Source of the DNA: Micractinium sp. NFX-FRZ | Lineage: Eukaryota; Chlorophyta; Trebouxiophyceae; Chlorellales; Chlorellaceae | Direction: 5' to 3' | Assembly (NCBI GenBank): GCA_029339195.1 | Contig: JAPTJF010000369.1 | Span: 1 to 64,000, forward strand | Length of the DNA stretch: 64,000 nucleotides | In this document: piece by piece, positions 1-11,978 of the stretch | How positions within the stretch are numbered: the stretch's first letter is position 1 | Layout of the letters: each line of letters starts with the position of its first letter | Made by a program: the position numbers and the translations under genes | The notes under the pieces: generated by a model | The model's database searches: none | What the model was told of the DNA's origin: nothing | What the model saw: the letters and a program-made list of their open reading frames with translations, nothing else

Positions 1-250
1 GAGGAAGCACACAAGCCGCGCATACCACGGGCTGGCCGGATCCTCCCTGCAGTTGCAAACGCAGGGGCAAGCAGAGGGTGGGGAAGTGTGGTTGTGAAAG
101 GGGCGGGTGGCGCAAGAGGCACAGCTGCTGGCAGGCTGGCTGCCCCCAGCACCTGCCTCCATACCCCCACACTGCACAGTGCCATGCCAACTGCACACCT
201 ACGCGCCTGCTGGCCAGCCATGCTCCTGCCTACATCCCCAACACACTCAC

Positions 251-1764
251 GTCTGCACCATGACGTCATCAAAGCGCTGCTTGCCCCGGTAGGAGGGTGA
301 TGCACGCAGAATGCGGCAAATGGGAGCAGCGCCCACTCGTCGCACGTACCGCACGCCCGCACAGAAGTAGACAGTCACCTCTCCGCTGGCCGGCACAATG
401 CCGTTCATGTCCTGCAGTTGGTACGGAGCGCAGAGCAAGAAATTGTGTGGTTGATAGAGGCATGCTGAGGATGCACACCGAGCCACAAGTGAGCTATTAT
501 GAATGAGCGCAGCTAGCTGTTCAGCGCCTAGCGTAGCACCCATCCCACATCATTCCTGCACTACACCCGCCGATAGAAAATCGCCCTGCCCCACTCCCTT
601 CCGACCGCATCATCCTCCCCCTTTTTAGGGCCTCCACATCACCTCAAGCCAGAACTTCAAAAACTTGAGCGCCGGCACCGCCTCCACTGCCTGCTGCTCT
701 GGAACGCCGCACGCATCGCCCGCCAGGTCAGCCAGGCCGTCTAGGCTCAGCAGCAAGCCACTTCCTGGCTGCGGCAATGAGTGGCCAGCTTCCATGGCGC
801 GTCGCGTGATGGTGTCGCGCCCGCCTGTCTCCTCCGCCTGTGCAGCAAGGTCCAGCACTTGAGCCAATCCAGCAGCGCGGGCGGCATGCCGGCTGACCTG
901 CGGGCAGGGCATCGGATGGGCAATCCCGGCTAGTGAGTGAGCCATGCTGCGTGCTTGAAAGCGTGCTGCGGAAACCTCATCAAGTGTAAAGCAAAAGACA
1001 GGATCTGTCAAGCTGCAGCAAGTACAGCACTTAACCGCCGCCCCCTCCAACAGCACTCTGAAGCTGAACCCGACACATCGTGGCTTGCGCCCACATCCGG
1101 CCCACCTGGTGCAGCCCAGTGGCAGGGTCGTGGTTGGTGTTGCGCATTGAGCGCTTCACATAACGATGCGTGCCCTCTGTGTGCTCCATGGTGGTGAGGC
1201 CTGGTGCTGCGATGCGCTTGATGGACAGCTCCGCCTTGCGCATGGCAAAGACCTTGAGGATGGACCAGTTCCGGGCAGCCTTGCCAACAGACTTCAACAG
1301 CTCCTGGAAGCTGTTTGGGGCAGAGGGAGGGAGGTGGGCGCGCTTTGCTGAAGGGTGGGCAAACAGGCGGGCTGGGGAACGACGTTGTGGGGCTGCTGGC
1401 AGGTTGTAGTGGCTGAAGGACGGTCAGACAATCAACCATCGGGGATTGCTGTGTGCTGTGCTCGGCTGAAGGGCGGTACGGCAGACAGGCAGGCAGGCGG
1501 GCACTGCTGTGGGCTGTTCTGGGCTGAAGTGCGGGCTGGCAAGCAGGCAGGCAGGCGGGCAACGCTGTTGGCTGTGCTGGCAGGCTGTAGTGGGTGCTGG
1601 CGGGTCCAGGCATGCTGCAGGCGGGTTGGCATAAACAATGGTAAGGAGGCAAGCTGGCAAGCAAGCGGTGGAGCTTCATTACCTGATGCGGGCGGCACGC
1701 AAGCGCTCAATCGCCTCATCGGTGTACAGCTCGTACTGCGCTAGCGCCTCCCAGTGCAAGAAGG
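251..1764 (-). CDS. Unrecognised multi-exon gene, 3' part incomplete at window edge
   Basis: Four exon-like blocks on the minus strand have good splice borders: 1683-1764 (reads FLHWEALAQYELYTDEAIER), 1106-1303 (KVFAMRKAELSIKRIAAPGL, then TMEHTEGTHRYVKRSMRN), about 643-897, and 251-411 (DMNGIVPASGEVTVYF...). The last block ends at a clear GTGAGT donor, so the gene continues beyond the left edge of the window. The start codon and any exons upstream of 1764 were not found, and the second-to-third junction (1106 to 897) is uncertain; 897-1056 is open in the same frame and could be part of an exon. I do not recognise the family. The basic 'HRYVKRSMRN' helix and lack of household motifs made me think of a domesticated transposase, but nothing diagnostic is visible. 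The intron between 1303 and 1683 is full of imperfect GGCAGGC repeats. Confidence 0.4.
1378..1640. repeat. Imperfect intronic tandem repeat rich in GGCAGGC
   Basis: A unit of roughly 70-80 bases recurs with variation. It contains GCTGGCAGG, GGGCTGAAG and runs of GGCAGGCAGGCGGGC. It lies inside the intron between the 1683-1764 and 1106-1303 exons of the left-edge gene. Confidence 0.5.
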
Positions 1765-2164
1765 CTGCATCACAGGCGGCATGAGGAGTTGAAAGCATGA
1801 AGCTAGAGCGGATTGAACACCGCCGCAGCGGGATACCCAAGTAAACTGCAGTCCACTCACGCCCTGCAATGCAATTTCCTCCCGGGACGTACAGGCAACT
1901 TCCAGCTGTGTTCACGGTGCAGTAAACACGGGTCGAGCGAATTGCGGATCGCCCTGCTACGCGTGAAACGTCTGCGTGATGTGTGACGCTCTTCTTTCAC
2001 CTGGCTCCTGTGCTCCCGAACGACTCTTGCTTTCACAGCAAAAGATCTACCGAGGCTGCACTTTCCTGCATCCCGCCTTACACGCAACCAAGTCCTGCCC
2101 AGTGCGCCCGTCCGGCGCTTAGCCCGCAACACACCAACCCAACACGAGTTTCTCTTTGCCCTGC
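1765..2164. other. Intergenic region upstream of the first NAD(P)H dehydrogenase
   Basis: No exon could be supported here. It should hold the promoter and 5' UTR of the plus-strand gene at 2165, and possibly further 5' exons of the minus-strand gene to the left. Confidence 0.4.
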
Positions 2165-5100
2165 ATGCACGCCACCGCCTGCCGCGCCCCGCCTCGTGGG
2201 GTGAGCCAGCCTGCCGCCGCCGCAGTACCGACGCTGGCCGTACGGCGTCAGGCCGCGCTTAGCCGCCGCATCGCCCGCAGCACCAGGGTTTCCTGTCAAG
2301 CCAGCTCAGCACCCTTGCGCAGTCATCCAGTGAGAGGGGGTTGCAGGTTGTTCGTCGAGCTCTTGACCTGCCGCATAGGCGTGCCGTCTGCCAAGGTGTG
2401 TTGTGGGACAGTTCGAGCGGTTCGAGAGACCTGGCGGGCATGCCCCCACATCTGCTCATCATAGGCCGCCAGGCGGCCCATGGGACATGTGTGTTGGGGC
2501 CCTGAAATCGTGTTTCTGCATTCCCCGCCCACACTGTGCAGCCTGGCGTCGTATTCGCCAGCGCCGGCATCGCCCCCGCCACGGCACCCCCGGCAGCGCC
2601 CCAATCCACCGCCGCTGCCACCAAGACGCGGGTTGTGGTACTGGGCAGCGGCTGGGGAGCCGTGAGCTTCGTGAAGAACCTGGACCCGCAGGCATTCGGG
2701 GGTGAGGAGGGGGGCAGGGGCTGGCAGTACTGTGGGGGAGGAGGCTCCAGCTCGGCTCTCGACACCCATCCTGTGCATGCCACCACCCGTCCTGCTCATG
2801 CCCCCACTGCCTGCCGGCTCGCCACCTCCCCAACAAACGATATAAACTTACATATGTTTATAAGCGAATCCCCGCCGCCTGCTGGCCCCCACCCCGCAGA
2901 GGGGGGTCCCTACGAGCTGGTGCTGGTGAGCCCCCGCAACTACATGCTCTACACGCCGCTGCTGCCCAGTGAGTGATGGCAGGGGCCCGCCGTGGGTGGC
3001 CCCCCAGCACTGGTGGAGCATTGCGCACGCTGCCTGGCTGGCTTGCCTGCTGGCATGTGGGAGTCCCGCCCAGCCCCCAAGCTGCCCCCACAGTCCGCCC
3101 CTCACCATCCCGCCTGCCTGCCAGCCTGCCCATATCCTGACGGCCACCTGTGCCCTCGCAGGCGCCGTGGGCGGCGTTGTGTCTGAGAACAGCATTGTGG
3201 AGTCGATCCGCACCCTCATGCGTGGCAAGGTGAGGGCTACATCCAGGCATTGCCTGCCTGCATGCTGCACCAAGCAGCCTACCCCTGGGAAGGCTGCGAC
3301 ATCACACCCTCCCTCCCACCTAGCCTACCCCTGGGAAGGCTGCGACATCACACGCTCCCTCCCAAGCCCCTCACCCTCCTGCCCACGCCACCCCACAGGG
3401 CATGTACTACGAGGCCCGCGCCACCGCCATCGACCCTGTCAGCCGCACCCTCACCTGCGTCAAGGAGTACTGCGAGGTGAGGGGGGGCACCCTTGGCAGG
3501 CTGTGCAGGCATCATACCTCGCAGCCAGGCCCTGGGTTGTGGCTAGCAGTCTGTGCATACGAACGAGCCCGTGAGTGAGCATTGAAGGCAGGAGCCCCTG
3601 TGCGGGGGCAGAAACCACCTGCCAGTCTGTTGCCTTGCCCCGCCCCGCCATGCATGCCGCAGGTGTGCGCCATGCGCAAGCACCACCACCACACCGAGGC
3701 GGACCACACCTTCACCGTGCCGTACGACATACTGCTCTGCTCCGTGAGTGCGACAAGCGGGGCGGGAGCGGGCATGTCATGCCAAGGCTACCTGTGGCAG
3801 GGCGGCAAGCTGGGTTGCCAGCACAATGCCGCCAGTGCAAAGGCACGGGAAACTCCTGCCACCCTGCCCTATCCTCCAAGCTTTATGGCGTGCCGCACCC
3901 CGGTTGTTGTCCTCCTCCCATGCAGGTGGGCGCGGTGAACGCCACCTTCGGCATCCCAGGCGTGCAGGAGCACTGCTGGTTCCTGAAATCGGTGGAGGAC
4001 GCGCACAGGCTGCGCCGCCACATCAGGTGGGGCTGCAGGCAGCCGTGGCGCTGGTTTGCTCGCTGCCTGCCTGCCTGCCTACCTGCCAGCCTGCCTGCCC
4101 TCCCACCCAGCCGCATCCCACACCTGCCCGCCCCCCGCAGCAAGGTCATTGAGCATGCCGCCTTGCCAGGCACCTCCCCCGAGGAGCGCAGGAAGCTGCT
4201 GTCATTTGTGGTGGTGAACAATGGCCCGCCGCGGTTGAGGCGCCAGCCTGATAAGGGCCACCAACCCTGCAGTGCTGCCTTGCTTGGCAGGAAGCTTCAG
4301 TGGCCAGTGTCGACAATGCCAGTGTTGACAATGCAGCCTGGCAGGCATTGCCAGCGCTTTCCTCCCCAAGAGCGGCAGGACTGGTGTGCGCACCGCCAGG
4401 TGCAGCGACGATCACACGTGCATGCGCTTCTGGCCTCATCGGCTGCAGGTGGGCGGTGGCCCCACCGGCGTCGAGGTGGCTGCCGAGCTGCACGACTTGG
4501 TGACCGAGGACATTGCGCGCCACCTGCCGCATATCAAGGTGAGGGGGAGGCTGTGCGGGCAGGTCAAGGCTAGGGAGGGACACGTGCAGAGATGGGACAA
4601 CTTTATGGAGAGGGCGGGGGTGAGGTGCCGGTGGTGTCCACCTGTCTTGCCGGCCACTCACTCCTAGGCAGCAATTTCATGCCCCTCGCTTCAATAATGG
4701 CGGTGCGCGTTTCCGCCGCACTCCCCGCAGGATGACGTGTCCATCACCCTCGTCGACGGGCTGGATGCCCTCCTCAACTCCTTCCACAGGTGAGGGAGGC
4801 CCCTGGCTGCTGGCATGATGAGTTAGCCCGCCTGCTCGCCTGCCTGCCTCCTTCCCTGCCCGCCTGCCAGGCTGGCCCCACCCCCACAGCAGCTGGGTGC
4901 CGTTGCGCCAGGCTGCCTCAATGCGGGGTGCTTGCCTGCACTCCCCTGGATGGGCTGCAGGGAGATCCAAACATATGCTGGGGAGGTGTTTGAGCACAGC
5001 GGCATTGACGTGCGCCTGGGCACCAAGTGAGTGGGCTGGTGCCTAGGCAGGGGTCCAGCTGGAACGCCAACTTGGCAGGCACCCAAACCTCTGCTGCTGG

Positions 5101-6384
5101 ACCAGTTCACACGCAGTTGCGGCACAACAGTTGCCACACAGTTGGCACATACAGTGATGCGCACGCGCTGCGCTGCCTCAGGCTGCAGCTTAATCCACGC
5201 TAGACTGGCTGTGTACTGCCATCCCGCAGGGTGACCGCCGTGGACCAGGACACCCTCGACTTGGAGCTGAAGGACGGCGGTACCGCCACCCTGCCCTACG
5301 GCACCTGCATCTGGGCCACCGGCATCGCCATGCACCCGCTGGTGGCGGGGCTGCAGGCCCGGCTGCCGCCCGGGGTGCAGTCCTCCCGGCGCGGCCTGCT
5401 GGTGGACGGCCACCTGCGCGTGCTGGGCAGCGGGGGCACCATCTTCTGCCTGGGTGACGCGGCAGTGACGGGGGGCAGCCCGCAGGGGGCGCTGCCGCCC
5501 ACCGCCCAGGTGGCACGCCAGCAGGGCGAGTACCTGGCAGCACTGCTGTCTGCCAATAAGCTGCAGCTGCGGCAGCAGGATGAGCCCGGCACCGACGACC
5601 TGGTGCCGCTGCCTGCAAGCGCCAAGCCCTTCCGGTGAGCGCGTGCTGTGGATATTGGGACAGGCGCTGCCTGTGTACTGCACCCTGCCGAGCCTGCCAC
5701 TGCAGTTGCCGCCGGCTGCTGCTGCTGCTGCCACTACTATCGGCACAGCCTGCCTGCCACCTGTGCTCCCACCCATCCTTTGCGTTCATGTCACACCTCC
5801 TCTCCCCTCTCCCTCTGCCCCCCTCACCCCCGCAGCTACCTGCACCTGGGGTCGCTGGCCTACCTGGGCGGGCAGAAGGGAGTCATGGACCTGCCGGTGA
5901 GGGGGGGCAGCCGCCTGAGGGCACCCCTTGCATGGGTGATCCTCATGCCGCCGCTGCTGCCTGAACGGGGCCCTTTTAGGGGAGGCGGGGAAGCAGAAAG
6001 CACACGCATGCATATGCCTGCTCCGTGTCAGCCGCCATCTCTGGCCGCCCGGCCGACATGCGCCCTGCCTGCCCGCCACACCGCTGTAGCTCAAGCTGCC
6101 GTTCCTGAAGACCCTGCGCGGCTACCTGGGTGGGCAGACCTGGCGCACGCTGGAGACCTTCATGCAGGTGAGGGGGGAAGGGGAGGCTGGTAGGGCAATT
6201 TTGTAACCAAAGTTGCAGCTGCTGCATTGCGACTGCCCTGCTGTGCATGCTGTGCACGCCCCTCCACCACCCCACCCTCCCCTCTCCACTGCGCCCCCCG
6301 CAGATCTCCCCCCGCACCCGCTGGCTGGTGCTGAACGACTGGGTGCGGGCGGCCCTGTTTGGGCGCAACGTCTCCGACATCTAG
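2165..6384 (+). CDS. Type II NAD(P)H dehydrogenase (NDH-2), copy 1
   Basis: A single-subunit, FAD-dependent enzyme that oxidises NAD(P)H and reduces quinone without pumping protons; in algae these act on the plastid or mitochondrial inner membranes. Fifteen exons: 2165-2329, 2542-2701, 2900-2968, 3162-3229, 3399-3476, 3663-3743, 3926-4026, 4141-4213, 4449-4538, 4731-4789, 4961-5026, 5230-5634, 5836-5896, 6090-6167, 6304-6384. They sum to 1635 nt (544 aa) in one frame. Residues 1-80 form an Arg/Ala/Ser-rich targeting peptide. RVVVLGSGWGAVSF at about 85-98 is the FAD-binding Rossmann loop, FVVVGGGPTGVEVAAEL at about 263-279 the NAD(P)H loop, and CLGDAA the second FAD motif. The C-terminus (RGYLGGQTWRTLE, then LFGRNVSDI) matches the membrane-anchoring tail of the family. 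I see no EF-hand insertion. The ATG was chosen because MHA..CRAPP.GVSQ is shared with copy 2. Which organelle it enters is not settled by sequence. Confidence 0.93.
3276..3364. repeat. Two-copy 46-bp tandem repeat in intron 4 of NDH-2 copy 1
   Basis: Units at 3276-3321 and 3322-3364 share CCCCTGGGAAGGCTGCGACA and differ by only a few bases. The repeat is absent from the matching intron of copy 2, so it arose after the gene duplication. Confidence 0.8.
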
Positions 6385-7614
6385 AGCGGCTGTGCAGGCG
6401 CTCCTTTCGAAGCCCGTCACCATTTTGAGCCTGCGCCCTTGCAATGGCAGTGGTGACGAGGCCGCGCCACAGAACAGAATTGGTTGTGCTGTTGTTGATT
6501 GCTGTACCACTCCCCGCCTCCTCCGAACCACTGTGAGCTGAGACGATGCCCTCCCTGCACTTGATTGTTGAGCCAACTTGATTGAGACTGACCTCCCACC
6601 CACCTTTGCCTGTTTTTCAACCGCCCCCGCCTGGTTTCATGCATGCCCCTACCCATAATTGCCCTCTCCCTTGACTGCCCCTGCCCGCCAGCAGGCGTTC
6701 AGTTTGTGTGCCCTCCCCTGATGCCCGGCCCACCTGTCCCTCCAGTCCATCTCTGTTCCCTTGCTTTCCAAGTTCTCTCCTGGTATGCATCCTGTACCCT
6801 CACCGCATGTATGTTCAAGGTGTTTCATGCCCACTCGACGGGCAAATATTTTGTGACCCCTCGATCCCTCTGTGGCGCTTAGCTGCTTGTTTGTGTGCTC
6901 CGTGCCTCATGGGCACATGCAGGAGCACACCAGCCTACACATGTGCTGAGACGCCGTATAGATAGTAGCAATTGTGCTGGCGAGTCCAGGGAGGCAAGCA
7001 TGGGAGTGAGAGCAAGACAATGCACTTGGCAGATTCAGGGTTCCTGGCGTCAGACAAACGTGGGCCTGCAGCTGCTTGGTAAGCAAGCAAGTCGTCTCCC
7101 GACTGGGTGGCACAGCTCTGTGCCTGTCTGCCACTATGTCTCCCAGCATCAAGCTCCCATGTTTTAATTGTATCACGGTCAATGCAGGAAGGCACAGAGC
7201 AGAGAGATTTGCACTGGCAGGCGAGCATAAGAGGGAGGCCAGGAGGCACTTCAAAACGTGCCGCCGTTCATCTGGAAGCTGTGCAATGCGGCCGTCATCC
7301 TTCTCTGGGTTGCTCAAACCACCACAGCGCCTGTCTTTTTAATGGTTAGCGACTGATGACAACGGGTGTGCCTTGCAAGGCCCAGATCCTGCGGTGCGTG
7401 CTGTGCGATAGAGTGAGCTCTTCACGTGAGTACAATTGTGCTCCGGAAGCCCCCTCCGAGGACCGCCACGGCGGAGACAACTCCGCAATCAACCCCGCAC
7501 CTGAACTACAACCTTCCTAGTGCGACCTGCACTCGCACCAGCGCCGCTGCCGCAGTGCACCCGTGCGCTGTCCCCCGCAAGAAAACGCCTCGGCTAGACA
7601 CTTGCCCATCAAGC
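6385..7614. other. Spacer between the two NDH-2 copies
   Basis: 1.2 kb with no supportable gene. It contains the 3' UTR of copy 1 and the promoter of copy 2. The centre (about 6760-7200) is less GC-rich than the genes. I did not find a TGTAA signal here. Confidence 0.5.
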
Positions 7615-10600
7615 ATGCACGCCGCCAGCTGCCGCGCCCCGCCTTGCGGGGTGAGCCAGCGTGCCTGCAGGATGGTACCACCGCTGGCGCCGCTGCCGCG
7701 GCGCCCGACTGCGCTCCTCCGCCGCACTGCTCTCAAGGTCTGCTTCCAGTCCAGCGCCAGTCCAGCGCCCTTCCGCAACGGTCCGGTGAGTGCGGGCGCC
7801 TCTGAGAAGGGGGCACTGTGGGCCGGCGTGTCTTTGCCCATTATTGGTCGTGGGTGTGAGTGGGATGGGTTGTAGGGCTACAGGTGCCAACCAGGGGCCA
7901 GGCTGCCGGGAAGCTCAGGAGGCACACAGCATCCACTGGAACACAGCAGCGACTTGAAAGAAACTGATGCATGATCCGGCATGAGTGTGTGCAGGCTGGC
8001 GCCGCGCTCTCCACCGCCGGGACCGTCCCCGCCCCGGCACCCCCGGCAGCGCCCCAATCCACCGCCGCTGCCACCAAGACGCGGGTTGTGGTGCTGGGCA
8101 GCGGCTGGGGAGCCGTGAGCTTCGTAAAGAACCTGGACCCGCAGGCATTCGGGGGTGAGGGGGTGGGGCGGGGGCAGGGAGTGGGCAGGTGGGAGCGGCC
8201 GCCGCCTGGGCGCTGGGTGTGCTGTGCCTGTGGGTAGCGGCTACCGCCTTTGATATTCTTGGAGGGCTTGGAACGCGTGAACGGTGAAACTTCCTTCCCC
8301 CACCCCGCAGAGGGTGGCCCCTACGAGCTGGTGCTGGTGAGCCCCCGCAACTACATGCTCTACACGCCGCTGCTGCCCAGTGAGTGGCGGCAGGGAGGGG
8401 GTGGAGGGAGAGCATCATGGGTGGGGCGGGGGAGCCTGTATCGCACACGTGGTGGTGGCCTTGTGATCATCTTTCTGCCCTGCATGCCAATGGCAGCCCC
8501 CACTGGGGTTACAACATGTGGGTCAATCCGGACCTGCATTGCCTCCCCCATTTGCCTCCTCCTTCGGCCCGAACAGCTGGTAATGGCTGTGCCCCACTGC
8601 GCTGCCCTTGCAGGCGCCGTGGGCGGCGTGGTGTCTGAGAACAGCATTGTGGAGTCGATCCGCAGGCTGATGCATGGCAAGGTGGGCAGGATGCTGCGGC
8701 AGCAGGAAAAGCGGTTGTGCTGCTCCGCCCCACCCCCGGCTGGCATCCCTGCGCTCCGCTGCTTGCCCATCACCAGTGCTCACCCACGTTTCACCCTCCC
8801 ACTTGCCCTGGCCACTGTCTTAGAGAGCGGCAGACCTGAGGCCGTGCTTCACACATATATGTTTCTCCCTACCCTCACCCTCCTGCCCACGCCCCCCCAC
8901 AGGGCATGTACTACGAGGCCCGCGCCACCGCCATCGACCCTGTCAGCCGCACCCTCACCTGCGTCAAGGAGTACTGCGAGGTGATGGCGGCGCCAGGCTG
9001 TGCAGGCGGGGCCGTGCATGCAGGCGGCAAACATGGCTTGTATGTGTGTGTGTGTGCGCCGCCTGCCTAGTGCTGCAACTGCTGTGCAACCGGCCGCCCC
9101 TTTCCGCCCGTGCACGCATGGGTCTAATATTTGAACTGAAAGATATGGGCTTGACTCGAGTGGACCCATCTTCCAGCCCACTTGCACCCCACTCAACCCC
9201 CCCCAGCGGCTGCCGCAGGTGTGCGCGATGCGCAAGCACCACCACCACACCGAGGCGGACCACACCTTCACCGTGCCGTACGACATACTGCTCTGCTCCG
9301 TGAGTGCGACAAGCGGGGCGGGAGCGGGGGCCAGCGGCAGGCGCAGCTCTTGGCAGGGCGCAACGCTACCTGGCATCATGTGGGGCGCCTGGCAGGACCG
9401 GCGAAGAGGGCACATCAAAGGGCGCGCTTGCCCCACCCTCTGCTCTCACCTGGAGCTAGTGCCCCACCTGCTCCCGCCCTGCCACCTGCGCAGGTGGGCG
9501 CGGTGACTGCCACCTTTGGCACTCCCGGGGTGCACGAGCACTGCTGGTTCCTGAAGTCGGCGGAGGATGCACACAGGCTGCGCCGCCACATCAGGTGGGG
9601 GTACTGGGTCTCGCATGCCAGAATGGCTCGACAGGAAGCTGCCTGCCTGTACACCTGCTTGCCTGCCCTGCCCTGCCATCCCAGGGTATGTTGATACGCC
9701 CCCCTGGACACCCACTGTCACACACTTGCTCACTCTCCCGCAGCAAGGCCATCGAACATGCCGCCCTGCCAGGCACCTCCCCTGAGGAGCGCAGGAAGCT
9801 GCTGTCATTTGTGGTGGTGAGCAACGGCCCGCGGTTGAGGCGCCAGCCTGATAAGGGCCGCAGGCCGACCTGTGTGCATAGCTGACAAGTCAAGGGGGCT
9901 AGTGAGCTTGCCCAGCTAAGGCCCACCCTTTTAGGCAGTCGGATGACCCCTCATCTCTTGCACTGCTCGGATGACAACACAACTGCCATGTATCGTAGTC
10001 TGCTGGCTGGCGAGCGCCGGCAGCCCTCTCTCGGCCCCACCCAACCCCACTTGCCCTTCATCGGCTGCAGGTGGGGGGCGGCCCTACCGGCGTCGAGGTG
10101 GCTGCCGAGCTGCACGACTTGATGGCCGAGGATGTGGCGCGCCACCTGCCGCACATCAAAGTGAGGGGGAGGCCTGGGCTGAGGAACCCATGTGGGGGTG
10201 GAGACAAATTATAGATGGACAGGAATGCAGGGGCCGGCTGCTGCATGGGCATGGCATGTGACATATGGCACTCCTGGCCTGCCAGGCAGTGCCTCACTAC
10301 CTCCTGCACCCTCAGAGCACTCTTGCTTGGCTGCTTGCGGATGTGCCCGCTGCACTCCCTGCAGGGTGACGTGTCCATCACCCTCATCCATGGGCCCAAC
10401 ACCCTCCTCAACACATTTGACAAGTGAGAGATAGCTGCACTCTACAAGTGCCGCCGAGCAGCCTGCCTGCCTGTGGGCAAGCTAAGCTGCTCCCTGCAGT
10501 GCTGGGCACGCCCCTGATGAAGCATTCTGCGCATCCTGGCATGCCACCCGCCATTTTTCATTCAGCAGGCCAACCTGGCCCCTGCCCCCTCACCTGCTGC

Positions 10601-11978
10601 AGCGAGATCCAGACCTACGCCGGGGAGGTGTTTGAGAGCAGCGGCATCGACGTGCGCCTACGCACCAGGCAAGGCTGGGCTGGAAGAGGTTGGGGCGGGA
10701 GCCCCCACTGTGCTGGGGTGGCTCAACTCTCGCAGCGTGTTCCCCAGGCCTCTCTGGGAGGGTGAGGAGGAGAAGGACAACTTTCTTCCCCAAAACACTA
10801 CCAACCCCTACCTTCCTCGCCCAGCCACCCGCAGGGTGACCGCCGTGGACCAGGACACCCTCGACTTGGAGCTGAAGGACGGCGGTACCGCCACCCTGCC
10901 CTACGGCACCTGCATCTGGGCCACCGGCATCGCCATGCACCCGCTGGTGGCGGGGCTGCAGGCCCGGCTGCCGCCCGGGGTGCAGTCCTCCCGGCGCGGC
11001 CTGCTGGTGGACGGCCACCTGCGCGTGCTGGGCAGCGGGGGCACCATCTTCTGCCTGGGTGACGCGGCGGTGACGGGGGACGGGCCGCAGGGGGCGCTGC
11101 CGCCCACCGCCCAGGTGGCACGCCAGCAGGGCGAGTACCTGGCAGCACTGCTGTCTGCCAATAAGCTGCAGCTGCGGCAGCAGGATGAGCCCGGCACCGA
11201 CGACCTGGTGCCGCTGCCTGCAAGCGCCAAGCCCTTCCGGTGAGCGCGTGCTGTGGTTATTGGGTCAGAGGCAGCCTGTGCACTGCACCCTGCTGAGCCT
11301 GCCACTGCTGTTGCCGCTGGCTGCTGCTCGCTGCCCACCTGTTGGCAGCCCCCATCGCGTGCCTCCCCCATTGCACACCACACCTCTGTCCACCCCACCC
11401 CCGCAGCTACCTGCACCTGGGGTCCCTGGCCTACCTGGGCGGGCAGAAGGGGGTGATGGACCTGCCGGTGAGGGAGGCAGCGCGCTGATTGGGGCAACCG
11501 CACAGAAGCGGGAAGCATGCATTCTGAGCCAGGCCCACGCAGCTGCCAGATGCCCGCTCTTCTCCCCACAACCTTGTGCTTCCTCCTCTTCCAAAAGCAT
11601 GCACCCTCCGCTTCCACAGCAGCGTTAGTGCTGAGCCCTGGATGTGTGGCCCCCACCTGCAGGTGAAGACACGTTTCCTGAGGACCCTGCGTGGCTACCT
11701 GGGCGGCCAGACCTGGCGCACGCTGGAGACCTTCATGCAGGTGGGGCAGGAAGGGGAGGTTTGCTACGGCGGTAGGAGTGTACTGGTGGGCGGAGCCTGG
11801 GCAGACTTGCACTGCTTGCAATGCAGCTGCCGTGCTGTGCATGCTGTGCACGCCCCTCCACTCCCCCTGCCTCCCCTCCCCTTTCCACCCCCCGCAGATC
11901 TCCCCCCGCACCCGCTGGCTGGTGCTGAACGACTGGGTGCGGGCGGCCCTGTTTGGGCGCAACGTCTCCGACATCTAG
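7615..11978 (+). CDS. Type II NAD(P)H dehydrogenase (NDH-2), copy 2
   Basis: Tandem paralogue of the preceding gene, with the same 15-exon structure: 7615-7785, 7995-8154, 8311-8379, 8614-8681, 8903-8980, 9219-9299, 9494-9594, 9744-9816, 10071-10160, 10365-10423, 10603-10668, 10835-11239, 11407-11467, 11663-11740, 11898-11978. Total 1641 nt (546 aa). Exons 2 to 15 have exactly the same lengths as in copy 1; only exon 1 (targeting peptide) differs, by 6 nt. Both nucleotide-binding loops and the LFGRNVSDI terminus are kept, so it looks functional. Intron 11 uses a GC donor (CCAG/GCAAGG) where copy 1 has GT. Exon 12 is almost identical to copy 1 while the other exons have diverged more, which suggests gene conversion. 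The different targeting peptides leave room for different organelle destinations (inference). Confidence 0.93.

Noticed and set aside
7615..11978. NDH-2 copy 2 as a pseudogene
   Set aside because: All 15 exons keep frame, both nucleotide-binding loops and splice borders; the GC donor fits the GC-AG consensus.
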